From Chitinophagales bacterium (GTDB lineage Bacteria; Bacteroidota; Bacteroidia; Chitinophagales; UBA2359), in assembly GCA_020631035.1 (NCBI GenBank), contig JAHDIA010000388.1, positions 1-6,089 on the forward strand: 6,089 nucleotides of DNA, written 5' to 3'. Every line of letters starts with the position of its first letter. The stretch's first letter is position 1. Under the pieces are notes generated by a model, which saw nothing but the letters and a program-made list of their open reading frames with translations, had not been told where the DNA came from and made no database searches. Of the stretch, positions 1 through 6,000 are shown piece by piece. The translations under genes were made by a program, and so were the position numbers.

Positions 1-758
1 TCAAAACGGTCTTTTTCTGGGAAAAACACATCCACATCAAATACACCCAATTGCGCAAAAGGTGGCTTTTGTACCCCACGAATCAAGCTAGGCAAATCGA
101 GGTCTTGCCCTTGTTTCCAATAATGTTCAAACAAAGTTGCCAACAAAATGCCCTCTCTACTCCGTACAGGATCATCCTTAAAATCAATCATTCCCAACAT
201 CGCCGCCACTGTTCCTTGAATGCGCTCTCGCAAGGTTTCCGCATTTTCTTCAAAATTGATTTTGGGAGCCGCAAAAGAACCCATAATGTTGACGGGCACG
301 CCACTATCTGAACCAGGTGTATAAATGGTATAATCCACCGAGTCCTTGAGCATCTTGATTCGCTCCTTACCTTGTCCCCAACTGCCCAGACCTTTTTCCC
401 ATTTTTCTGCCATAGAAGTCGCATACTCTGTAGGTGTCATTCCCTTGCGCCCAGCATCGTCGGCATTGACCCAGGGTTCAAAATCGGCAGCTTGCAAATT
501 GTCGAACTGCAACAACAAATTGGTCATATCTCCCTTGGGATCAATGATGATGGCAGGCACTTTGTCAATTGCCGCCTCTTCGAGCAATCCAATACACAAT
601 CCCGTCTTACCCGAACCCGTCATTCCCACACAAACGGCGTGGGTGGTGAGGTCTCTCGCATCATAATTGACCGTCTCTTCCAATATGCTTTTCTGTTCAA
701 TATCGTAATGCGCTCCGAGGTAAAAAGAGCCCAATTTTTCGGCTGGCAGTTGTGGCAT
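1..758 (-). CDS. HerA/VirB4-like P-loop ATPase, N-terminal part (3' end outside window)
   Basis: The reading frame opens with ATG at 758-756 and stays open for 252 complete codons to the window edge, so the C-terminal part is missing. The protein starts MPQLPAEKLGSFYLG. It has a Walker A motif, GMTGSGKTG (residues 45-53), and a Walker B-like strand, PAIIIDPKGD (68-77). The hydrophobic strand before DPKGD and the following MTNLL are typical of the HerA/FtsK-type helicase-translocase family, in which hexamers pump DNA or act with nucleases. Residues 78-252 are soluble and show no membrane segment. There is no Shine-Dalgarno sequence; the bases before the ATG are A-rich. TAACTTTA (788-781) weakly resembles a Bacteroidota -7 box, but I found no matching -33 element. 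Its G+C content is clearly higher than that of the operon to the right, and a 411-bp gap separates them, so I read it as a resident gene rather than an operon member. Annotated relatives are usually just called ATP-binding protein; the substrate is unknown. Confidence 0.88.
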   Translation of the reverse strand, partial: MPQLPAEKLGSFYLGAHYDIEQKSILEETVNYDARDLTTHAVCVGMTGSGKTGLCIGLLEEAAIDKVPAIIIDPKGDMTNLLLQFDNLQAADFEPWVNADDAGRKGMTPTEYATSMAEKWEKGLGSWGQGKERIKMLKDSVDYTIYTPGSDSGVPVNIMGSFAAPKINFEENAETLRERIQGTVAAMLGMIDFKDDPVRSREGILLATLFEHYWKQGQDLDLPSLIRGVQKPPFAQLGVFDVDVFFPEKDRF

Positions 759-845
759 TTTTTTGTGTTTTTTTGAAGCGTAAAGTTAGGGATTTTTTAG
801 GGGATTGGGTAATTCAGGTAATTGGGCTTGGTCATAGATAGACCT

Positions 846-871
846 TAGAGACACAAAGCCGTGTGTCTGTA
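846..871. repeat. Imperfect inverted repeat (10-bp arms, one mismatch)
   Basis: The arms at 846-855 and 862-871 pair over ten positions with one G/G mismatch, around the 6-base loop AAGCCG. The inner core AGACACA/TGTGTCT is perfect. The word GAGACAC...GTGTCTC recurs in intergenic palindromes of many filamentous and gliding bacteria, so this may be a decayed copy of such an element. That link is from memory and inference only. Confidence 0.45.
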
Positions 872-890
872 CGAGATGGAGGTAAAAATA

Positions 891-944
891 AATTGTGAGT
901 TATGAATTGGGGCAATGTGGTCCGCTAATTTATAACTTATAATT
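891..944 (+). repeat. Long AT-rich hairpin with 20-bp arms and G-U pairs
   Basis: The arm at 891-910 pairs with 925-944 around a 14-base loop (911-924). Sixteen pairs are Watson-Crick and four are G-T. Every non-canonical pair is G-T on the + strand, so a + strand RNA would keep all pairs as G-U, whereas a minus-strand RNA would have A-C mismatches. This suggests the structure is, or descends from, an element read on the + strand, opposite to the flanking genes. It could be a small MITE-like or palindromic repeat. I see no gene associated with it. Confidence 0.55.
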
Positions 945-967
945 CACCATTTATAATTATTCTTTAT

Positions 968-984
968 CCTGAGCTTGTCGAAGG
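968..984. repeat. CCTGAGCTTGTCGAAGG intergenic repeat word
   Basis: This 17-mer (reverse CCTTCGACAAGCTCAGG) is a word I recognise as recurring many times in intergenic DNA of diverse bacteria, including Bacteroidota. Its ends, TCCT and AGGA, are complementary, but the centre pairs poorly. Only one copy is present here, so the repeat status rests on recall and not on this window. Confidence 0.45.
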
Positions 985-1010
985 ATGGGGCAACGTCCCT
1001 CTTTCATGGC

Positions 1011-1037
1011 TGCGTTGTGGTCTGGTTAACCAACGCA
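1011..1037. repeat. Inverted repeat TGCGTTG/CAACGCA
   Basis: Perfect 7-bp arms at 1011-1017 and 1031-1037 flank a 13-base spacer, and the right side also contains the palindrome TGGTTAACCA (1023-1032). It lies at the left of the GC-rich patch 985-1140. It could be a small hairpin or the end of a repetitive element. Nothing ties it to a specific function. Confidence 0.35.
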
Positions 1038-1087
1038 TGTTTTGGGCTGCGTACAAGGGGGCTTCCTTCCGCTCGTCCTGCGCTTCT

Positions 1088-1116
1088 CCCCGCCTTTGGC
1101 AAGCCTCAAAAGGGGG
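1088..1116 (-). terminator. Terminator-like hairpin downstream of the TIR gene
   Basis: On the minus strand, 1116-1107 (CCCCCTTTTG) pairs with 1098-1088 (CAAAGGCGGGG) over ten pairs, with one bulged C, one G-U pair and an 8-base loop. It begins 54 bases after the TIR stop codon. The G-U pair is allowed only on the minus-strand RNA, which fits a role at the end of the operon message. There is no U-run after it, so it is not a standard intrinsic terminator and may instead stabilise or mark the 3' end. Confidence 0.35.
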
Positions 1117-1169
1117 AATTAGGGAAGAGGAGATGTGGGTGCCTAGTTTTATTTTTTGATGGCATTTCT

Positions 1170-3014
1170 TTAAATAAGTTCTTCTATTAGACTATCTAAA
1201 ATATTAGCATATGCTTCATTTCTATTTTGCCATTTATTACTTACAATCGGAACAGCATCTTGTGGGTAAGCTTGAAATTTCCCAAGCCATATCTTCATTT
1301 CTCTTTTGTGTTTAGGATGTACTTCTGTCTCAGAATGTGTAATTGGCTGAATAGCCCATTGACAAAAATCACAGATAATTGGGAATATTTTTGATTGTCC
1401 TTTTTTATATTTTTCATAGGCTCTTTTTATTTCTACTGAATTAATATAGTCTGAGGCCAAAAAATCGGATGTAATAAGTAATAAAAAAACATCTGTCCTT
1501 TCAATTTCATCTTTAATCTGTTTGTCCCATTCTCCCCCCCCTTCAATATCTCGGTCATGCCAAACGCTTATGATACCTTGCTGTTTTAAAGGTGTCAATT
1601 GTCTTATTAATTCATCCTTAAACTGTTCATTTTTATGAGAATAAGAAATAAAAATTCTTTTGGGTTTATTTTCTTCTTCCTTTTTATCTTTTTGTTCTAT
1701 TAAGCTTTTTAAACTTGACAACAATTCATTCTTTTCAGACTCTTTCAACTTAGAGTTACTTTTTGCCACTTTTTGTTTAATGTTTAATATTTGTGCACGT
1801 AGTATTTCTATCTCTTCTAATTTTTCCTCCTTTTTTCTATAAATAGGATTTTCTTCCATTTTAATTTTATCTGGTAACTTATTTAAGTCATAAGCATATA
1901 AATATTTTGCTAAATAAGCTCCATATCTTAAACCATATCCTGCAAATTGGATTGATTGAATATTAAACTTCTCAAGAATAAACTCATATACAGGCAATCC
2001 ATAAAGTGCTGTGATTTTTTTTTCTATTCTTTTTTTAGCCCTATCATTATATTGCTTGTTTATATTTTGATATAGGTAACGTACCTGTTTATAATCTCTA
2101 TCTAATTCTTTTAATGTATTCAAATACTTGGTTTGAATAGAATCTATTGTCCATTGCTTATTATGTTCTTTTGTACTTGAACCAACAGCACTTCCCATAG
2201 CAAAAGCATATACATTTACATTGTCTAAATCCATTTCATTCAATCCACTACAATGGTCTAATTTATTCTGAATATATTGGCTAACAAGCTCGAATTGTTT
2301 TTTAATTGAGTTTCTATTATCACTAGGATTAATTAATCGTCCATTATCAAGTGAAAAAAAATTTTCTTGCAACACAACTGTACCCAATTGATTAATTGAC
2401 TCAATTCCTCCTAAACTTGCTATTTTTGGGAAAAAATATGATATTTCTGTAGAGCCTCCGCCTTGATCTATTAGCAAAACAGCATCTTCTACCTTCAATT
2501 CATATTGTTGATCTTTTGAATTAATTTTATAAGTATGTAATACACTAAGGCAAGATAATAATGCTTCGTCTTTCTTTGAAATAATGGATACATTTACATC
2601 TGTTCGATTATAAATATATTTTAACACATCTTCTTTATTACTCATCCACCTAAACACGGCAGTTCCCACTGCATTTATATTATATTTATCGACTCGTCCT
2701 GATTCAATGAGTAATTCATTGTAAAACTGAATAAAAGATATTATTTCTTCTAATGCTTTGCTATGTTGTATGTTCACCCAATTATTAAAAACAAGCTCTG
2801 CACCAAGTCGAGGCACACAAGAATCGTTAAAAAAAAGAAAATCATTTTTTTTACGAATATTCCAAGCAGAATCATTAGGCACTTCTTTAGGGGCAATCAA
2901 TATCCGAATTGCCTTAGTTCCTATATCATATATGGCTACTAGTTCCTGTCCGTCTGTTTTATCTAAAAAACTATTAAACCTACTAATCACATCCATACTT
3001 GTTTTTTTAGGCAT
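1170..3014 (-). CDS. Ppx/GppA-like ASKHA domain fused to C-terminal TIR domain (candidate effector)
   Basis: A 614-residue protein that starts at ATG 3014, 10 nt after the preceding stop, with no Shine-Dalgarno sequence. Residues about 24-375 follow the Ppx/GppA (exopolyphosphatase / pppGpp phosphatase) pattern: YDIGTKAIRILI (29-40), GTAVFRWMSN (117-126), IISKKDEALL (144-153), LLIDQGGGSTE (180-190), AMGSAVGSS (272-280) and the late signature GYGLRYGAYL (359-368). Deviations are Lys34 for the usual Asn, and KKDE for the usual GxEE. Residues about 385-447 are charged and heptad-like, probably a coiled-coil linker. Residues 452-613 are a TIR domain: RIFISYSHK (453-461), SVWHDRDIEGGGEW (483-496), DVFLLLITSDFLASDY (508-523), likely catalytic Glu528 in SVEIKRA, and a closing helix after PIVSNKWQNRNEA. 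There is no signal peptide or membrane segment, so it is cytoplasmic. TIR domains of this class often cleave NAD+. I infer that the Ppx-like part gates that activity. The domain calls are firm; the cellular role is inferred. Confidence 0.92.
   Translation of the reverse strand: MPKKTSMDVISRFNSFLDKTDGQELVAIYDIGTKAIRILIAPKEVPNDSAWNIRKKNDFLFFNDSCVPRLGAELVFNNWVNIQHSKALEEIISFIQFYNELLIESGRVDKYNINAVGTAVFRWMSNKEDVLKYIYNRTDVNVSIISKKDEALLSCLSVLHTYKINSKDQQYELKVEDAVLLIDQGGGSTEISYFFPKIASLGGIESINQLGTVVLQENFFSLDNGRLINPSDNRNSIKKQFELVSQYIQNKLDHCSGLNEMDLDNVNVYAFAMGSAVGSSTKEHNKQWTIDSIQTKYLNTLKELDRDYKQVRYLYQNINKQYNDRAKKRIEKKITALYGLPVYEFILEKFNIQSIQFAGYGLRYGAYLAKYLYAYDLNKLPDKIKMEENPIYRKKEEKLEEIEILRAQILNIKQKVAKSNSKLKESEKNELLSSLKSLIEQKDKKEEENKPKRIFISYSHKNEQFKDELIRQLTPLKQQGIISVWHDRDIEGGGEWDKQIKDEIERTDVFLLLITSDFLASDYINSVEIKRAYEKYKKGQSKIFPIICDFCQWAIQPITHSETEVHPKHKREMKIWLGKFQAYPQDAVPIVSNKWQNRNEAYANILDSLIEELI
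1534..1541 (-). repeat. G8 homopolymer tract inside the TIR coding region
   Basis: Eight consecutive Cs on the + strand read as GGGGGGGG in the gene, covering codons for Gly492, Gly493 and Gly494 in the loop before the TIR helix that starts at Glu495-Trp496. A gain or loss of one G would shift the frame 34 codons before the predicted catalytic Glu528 and remove the active site. Poly-G runs of this length are classic slippage sites for phase variation. In an otherwise very AT-rich gene, three Gly codons written as GGG GGG GGA stand out. Confidence 0.6.
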
Positions 3015-3024
3015 TGATTATTCA

Positions 3025-4068
3025 TTATTTCATTTTCATATCCTTTATCACCTTTGCTAATAATTCATCATATCTCTTATTACATTTCTTTTGCAAACTT
3101 TCTATATCCTTGACAGAACAACACAATTCTAAAAAAGGACTTTTAAATAATGCATATTGCAAATGATTGGAAAATTGCTTGAATCGAGCATCTTTTATCA
3201 ACAATTGAAACTGCTCTTTTACAAAATGTCCTGAAGTATTTGAGAACACATTTTTTAATAAAAAAACATTTTCTTTTCTATTTTGGGTATTATCTGTCAA
3301 AACAATAGCTTCTCGTAAAAGTTTAGGGCGACTTTCTACCTTTTCAAAGATACTATTCCAATCTTGTTTTTGAGCAAGGCTTATTATTTCTGCTACGACT
3401 CCATATGGTTTAGGCTTACTTCCATTATTTCGTTTATATCTACTACCCGATTTATATTTTATTTTATTATCTACCCCTTCTCTCTCTCGCATCAACTCTT
3501 TAACAGCAATTTTAAATTTTTTATTGGTTATATTATTCAAAATCACTCGTGAAAGTCTTTTAACTTTATTTATGCTTATATTTTTCTCTGTCAACTCTTC
3601 AAACATCAAGTATTTAACTTTTTCATCTACTAAAGGATTTAAAAATACTTTTTTTGTACAACTATCTTTCACACATACTGTTCCAGCAATAATTTTAACC
3701 AATCGCACTACTGAATCAAATGGGCTATACACATAATTATTTAATTCATACAAAACATTCTCTCCTTTATCTGGATTTGCATTTAGCCATTCTCGAATTG
3801 CATGTTTTAATGGCCCTAGTTTCCGATTCATTCCAAATGAACTTTGAACAAGGTAAAACTTTTTCAACATACAAGTAATAGCGGGCAAACCATAACTATT
3901 AAATATCTGAGCTAATTTTTCTCCAGGTTGTGCTCCACCGACGACTATTTCTCTTGACATTTCCTGTATAACTCTAGAAACAACCAATACCAATTCTTTA
4001 TCTGAAATAAAATTTTTATTGCTCTTATAATTAATTTTGTTTAAAATAAGTAATTTCTCTTTAATCAT
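3025..4068 (-). CDS. Unrecognised basic, mostly helical protein; middle gene of the operon
   Basis: A 347-residue protein that I cannot place in any family. Its ATG (4068-4066) overlaps the TGA of the Hsp70-like gene as ATGA, which points to translational coupling and fixes the start. The sequence reads as mainly alpha-helical and rich in Lys and Arg. The most basic stretch, residues 183-221, includes NKIKYKSGSRYKRNNGSKPK (201-220), which looks like a flexible linker between an N-terminal part (about 1-195) and a C-terminal helical part (about 222-345). Cysteines occur at 66, 132, 137, 316, 317 and 329, but their spacing does not form a clear zinc site. There is no signal peptide or convincing membrane helix. 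Position and coupling suggest that it works in a fixed ratio with its neighbours, perhaps as an adaptor, substrate or nucleic-acid-binding sensor. That is inference from context only. Confidence 0.85.
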   Translation of the reverse strand: MIKEKLLILNKINYKSNKNFISDKELVLVVSRVIQEMSREIVVGGAQPGEKLAQIFNSYGLPAITCMLKKFYLVQSSFGMNRKLGPLKHAIREWLNANPDKGENVLYELNNYVYSPFDSVVRLVKIIAGTVCVKDSCTKKVFLNPLVDEKVKYLMFEELTEKNISINKVKRLSRVILNNITNKKFKIAVKELMREREGVDNKIKYKSGSRYKRNNGSKPKPYGVVAEIISLAQKQDWNSIFEKVESRPKLLREAIVLTDNTQNRKENVFLLKNVFSNTSGHFVKEQFQLLIKDARFKQFSNHLQYALFKSPFLELCCSVKDIESLQKKCNKRYDELLAKVIKDMKMK

Positions 4069-5807
4069 AATAACGTATTATTCAAAACAAACCCCTCCAC
4101 TTCCAGACTTGATAGGTTTTTAACTACAGAGTCATACAACAAACCTATCTTAACAGATTCACAAGTTCCATTATTTTTTCTAAACTCAAACTCAAAACTA
4201 TATACTTTATTCTCATCTACTCTACTTACAATTTTACTCAATATTGTACCAGCAGGAAGTACTGACTTAAATTTGACATTTTCTCCATAAATATGCCTAA
4301 GCTCTAAATCATCAATTGACACCCCACTAAAAAAGTCAAATCTAAATGCTTTGGTACTATTTTCCATATATATAGTAGAATTGCCTTGTAGCTTATCTTT
4401 TCCAATTTCTGTAATGGCTGGTATATTTAAATTTTTGCCTAAAAGCAAAAGAGGATTCAAACCACTAATTTTAAGGTAAATATTTTCTGTAGTTTTTTCT
4501 ATCACTTTCCACTTCTCATTCTTTACCAAATAGTCAAAAGTAGCTGCACCATCCGATACTGAAAAAGTCTGATCAAGTTCATCTAAATTAGAAAACTGTC
4601 TCTTTAATTCATATCTTATGGGTTTAAAACGAGAACTCCCACCTGTTACAAGCGTTTTAACAATCTCATATTTACTTAGTTTTGCATTCGCAAGTGCTTG
4701 TTCTATTGGACTAAAAATATTGTGAGGAACAGAATTAGGGTACTCCCTTTTCTCCTCCTTATATTTATCTTGCCCAATAAATCTATTTAAAACTGACAGA
4801 ACTTGGCTAATTTCAACTGATTCTATATTTTGCAAGCCAGGAAACACCTCATTTAAATTTGTTTTCACATCCTTCCCCTTAGACTTTTTTATCAATTCTT
4901 TTATTCCAAAACCAAACATTTCAGGATTGGGAATATATTTATCTAAATCGAGTTTCAATCTCTCAGCCTCCCTTATTAAGGCTAACATATTGCTTCTATT
5001 AACATTTTCTTCTAAATTAAACCCAGTGTTTTCTTTTGACATGTGATTTAGAAGAAAAGCAGCAATTTCTAAATCTAAATCCCATCCTGCAAAATTATTA
5101 TAACGTGAACTCCCTAAAACAAAAACTTCATTATTACTTGTTATTTTCACTACTGATACATCAGTTGTTCCTCCTCCTGGATCAATAATTAAAATAGGTT
5201 CATCTCTTATGATTCGTTTAAATGCCTTCTTGCTAAAATCCCAATCACTAAATATTGAGGCAATTGGTTCATCTATTAAGTTTATGCTTATATCATTCCA
5301 AACTGCTTTTGCTGATAACAAGGTATTGTGACGCATTATTGATGAAAATGACGCTGGTATTGTTATGGTTATGATTTCAATTTGCTCCCAGTTTTTGTTT
5401 TCCCCCTCCAAGTCTATTCGCAAACTTTCCTCAATGACTTTTAAAAGAAAAAAATAGATATTTACTGCTTTAATTTCCTTGCCATTGACCTCAATCATCC
5501 ATTTGTTGTTCCCAATATGATTTTTTATAGAATCAACCACTATACTCCCTTCAACAGCCACCAACTTATCAATATGGATTTTACAATATTGACCACATAA
5601 TATTTTATTGTCATTAATCCAAACTGTTGTAGGTAATCTATCTAAAAACCCATATGCATCTGTTCTACTTGGACAATTAATTAGTTGGCGTATTTTAAGT
5701 CTTCTTTTGGTCAATTGCCCTAGCTCATCAAACTCTAAAATAGTGCAAGTTATATTGGTTGTCCCCAAATCAATTGCAATATGTAGTCCTGTTTGCAATG
5801 TTATCAA
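4065..5807 (-). CDS. Hsp70/DnaK-like ATPase with divergent C-terminal region
   Basis: A 580-residue protein, shorter than housekeeping DnaK (about 640). Residues 9-430 carry the Hsp70 ATPase landmarks: IAIDLGTTN (10-18), Lys95 in SIKNHIG (matching the catalytic Lys of DnaK), ITIPASF (148-154), IDEPIAS (178-184), IIDPGGGTTDVS (207-218), EAERLKLDL (280-288), LVTGGSSRFKP (386-396) and DGAATFDYL (419-427). Asp13, Glu180, Asp209 and Thr214 occupy the positions of the nucleotide and Mg-binding residues, so ATP hydrolysis is plausible. DnaK's Leu in DLGGGT is Pro210 here. Residues about 435-580 are beta-rich and only loosely like a substrate-binding domain. There is no long helical lid and no EEVD tail. 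The start is TTG at 5807; an in-frame TAA at 5822-5820 rules out any upstream ATG, and the first internal Met is residue 104. It is the first operon gene. It could act as a chaperone, or as an ATP-driven switch controlling the TIR protein (inference). Confidence 0.9.
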   Translation of the reverse strand: MITLQTGLHIAIDLGTTNITCTILEFDELGQLTKRRLKIRQLINCPSRTDAYGFLDRLPTTVWINDNKILCGQYCKIHIDKLVAVEGSIVVDSIKNHIGNNKWMIEVNGKEIKAVNIYFFLLKVIEESLRIDLEGENKNWEQIEIITITIPASFSSIMRHNTLLSAKAVWNDISINLIDEPIASIFSDWDFSKKAFKRIIRDEPILIIDPGGGTTDVSVVKITSNNEVFVLGSSRYNNFAGWDLDLEIAAFLLNHMSKENTGFNLEENVNRSNMLALIREAERLKLDLDKYIPNPEMFGFGIKELIKKSKGKDVKTNLNEVFPGLQNIESVEISQVLSVLNRFIGQDKYKEEKREYPNSVPHNIFSPIEQALANAKLSKYEIVKTLVTGGSSRFKPIRYELKRQFSNLDELDQTFSVSDGAATFDYLVKNEKWKVIEKTTENIYLKISGLNPLLLLGKNLNIPAITEIGKDKLQGNSTIYMENSTKAFRFDFFSGVSIDDLELRHIYGENVKFKSVLPAGTILSKIVSRVDENKVYSFEFEFRKNNGTCESVKIGLLYDSVVKNLSSLEVEGFVLNNTLL

Positions 5808-5832
5808 TTTATGTTTTGATTAATCGAATTAG

Positions 5833-5888
5833 TTAATTATTGGCAAGGGTTATAATTACTTTTAATTACATAAAACTTTCATTAATTA
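5833..5888. repeat. Four TTAATTA-type motifs at about 10-bp phasing
   Basis: TTAATTA occurs at 5833-5839, 5862-5868 and 5882-5888, with the one-base variant ATAATTA at 5852-5858. The starts are 19, 10 and 20 bases apart, close to whole turns of the helix, so they would lie on one face of the DNA just upstream of the Hsp70-like gene. They could be bound by an AT-preferring repressor or silencer. In DNA this AT-rich, chance is a serious alternative. Confidence 0.3.
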
Positions 5889-5920
5889 GAAATAAACCAC
5901 CATCCCCCAACACCATCTAA

Positions 5921-5936
5921 ATTCATAGATATGAAT
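5921..5936. promoter_or_regulatory. 16-bp palindrome, possible operator
   Basis: ATTCATA-GA-TATGAAT has perfect 7-bp arms around a 2-base centre. It sits 114 bp before the TTG start and about 37 bp downstream of the candidate promoter. The size and symmetry fit a dimeric helix-turn-helix repressor site or a short 5' UTR hairpin. No regulator gene is visible in the window. Confidence 0.4.
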
Positions 5937-5972
5937 ATACAAAAAAAAATTGATTCAATATAAACATATTAT

Positions 5973-6000
5973 CAAAAGTGTTTAATTTATAAAAAGTCAA
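5973..6000 (-). promoter_or_regulatory. Candidate Bacteroidota-type promoter of the operon
   Basis: On the minus strand TTG (6000-5998) is followed after 17 bases by CACTTTTG (5980-5973). This matches the Bacteroidota -7 box TAnnTTTG except for its first base, and the spacing lies at the short end of the known range. Transcription would begin near 5967 and give a leader of about 160 nt containing the palindrome. A sigma70-like reading (TTGACT with TAATAT) has a 23-base spacer, which is too long. This is a visual match only. Confidence 0.35.

Larger units (their letters stand above)
759..1169. other. Gene-free gap between HerA-like gene and TIR operon
   Basis: No convincing gene lies in these 411 bases. 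The stretch must hold the start signals of the HerA-like gene and the 3' end signals of the operon. It contains three inverted repeats (846-871, 891-944 and 1011-1037), a conserved-looking 17-mer (968-984) and a hairpin at 1088-1116. Its left half is AT-rich, and 985-1140 is visibly GC-richer. The mix of hairpins and repeat-like words suggests a place where small repetitive elements have collected, as is common at the edge of acquired islands. Confidence 0.7.

Noticed and set aside
188..424. A 78-codon minus-strand frame and + strand frames at 51-311, 346-666 and 372-776
   Set aside because: All lie within the HerA-like gene, whose frame carries clear Walker A and B motifs. They are shadows.
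1..758. The HerA-like ATPase as a fourth member of the TIR system
   Set aside because: HerA proteins do occur in defence systems, but here the gene has different composition, its own start region and a 411-bp repeat-filled gap. Nothing in the window ties it to the operon.
975..1190. A 71-codon + strand frame between the HerA-like gene and the operon
   Set aside because: It begins with TTG inside a repeat word, runs through two hairpins and overlaps the end of the TIR gene. The protein has no domain character, so it is most likely chance.
1660..3736. + strand frames of 60-100 codons opposite the operon
   Set aside because: They are antisense to genes with strong domain evidence and have low-complexity Phe/Ser-rich translations, typical of the complement of Lys-rich genes.
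4065..5807. The Hsp70-like protein as the housekeeping DnaK
   Set aside because: It is shorter, lacks the helical lid and the usual C-terminal tail, diverges in the substrate-binding region, and has no dnaJ or grpE neighbour.
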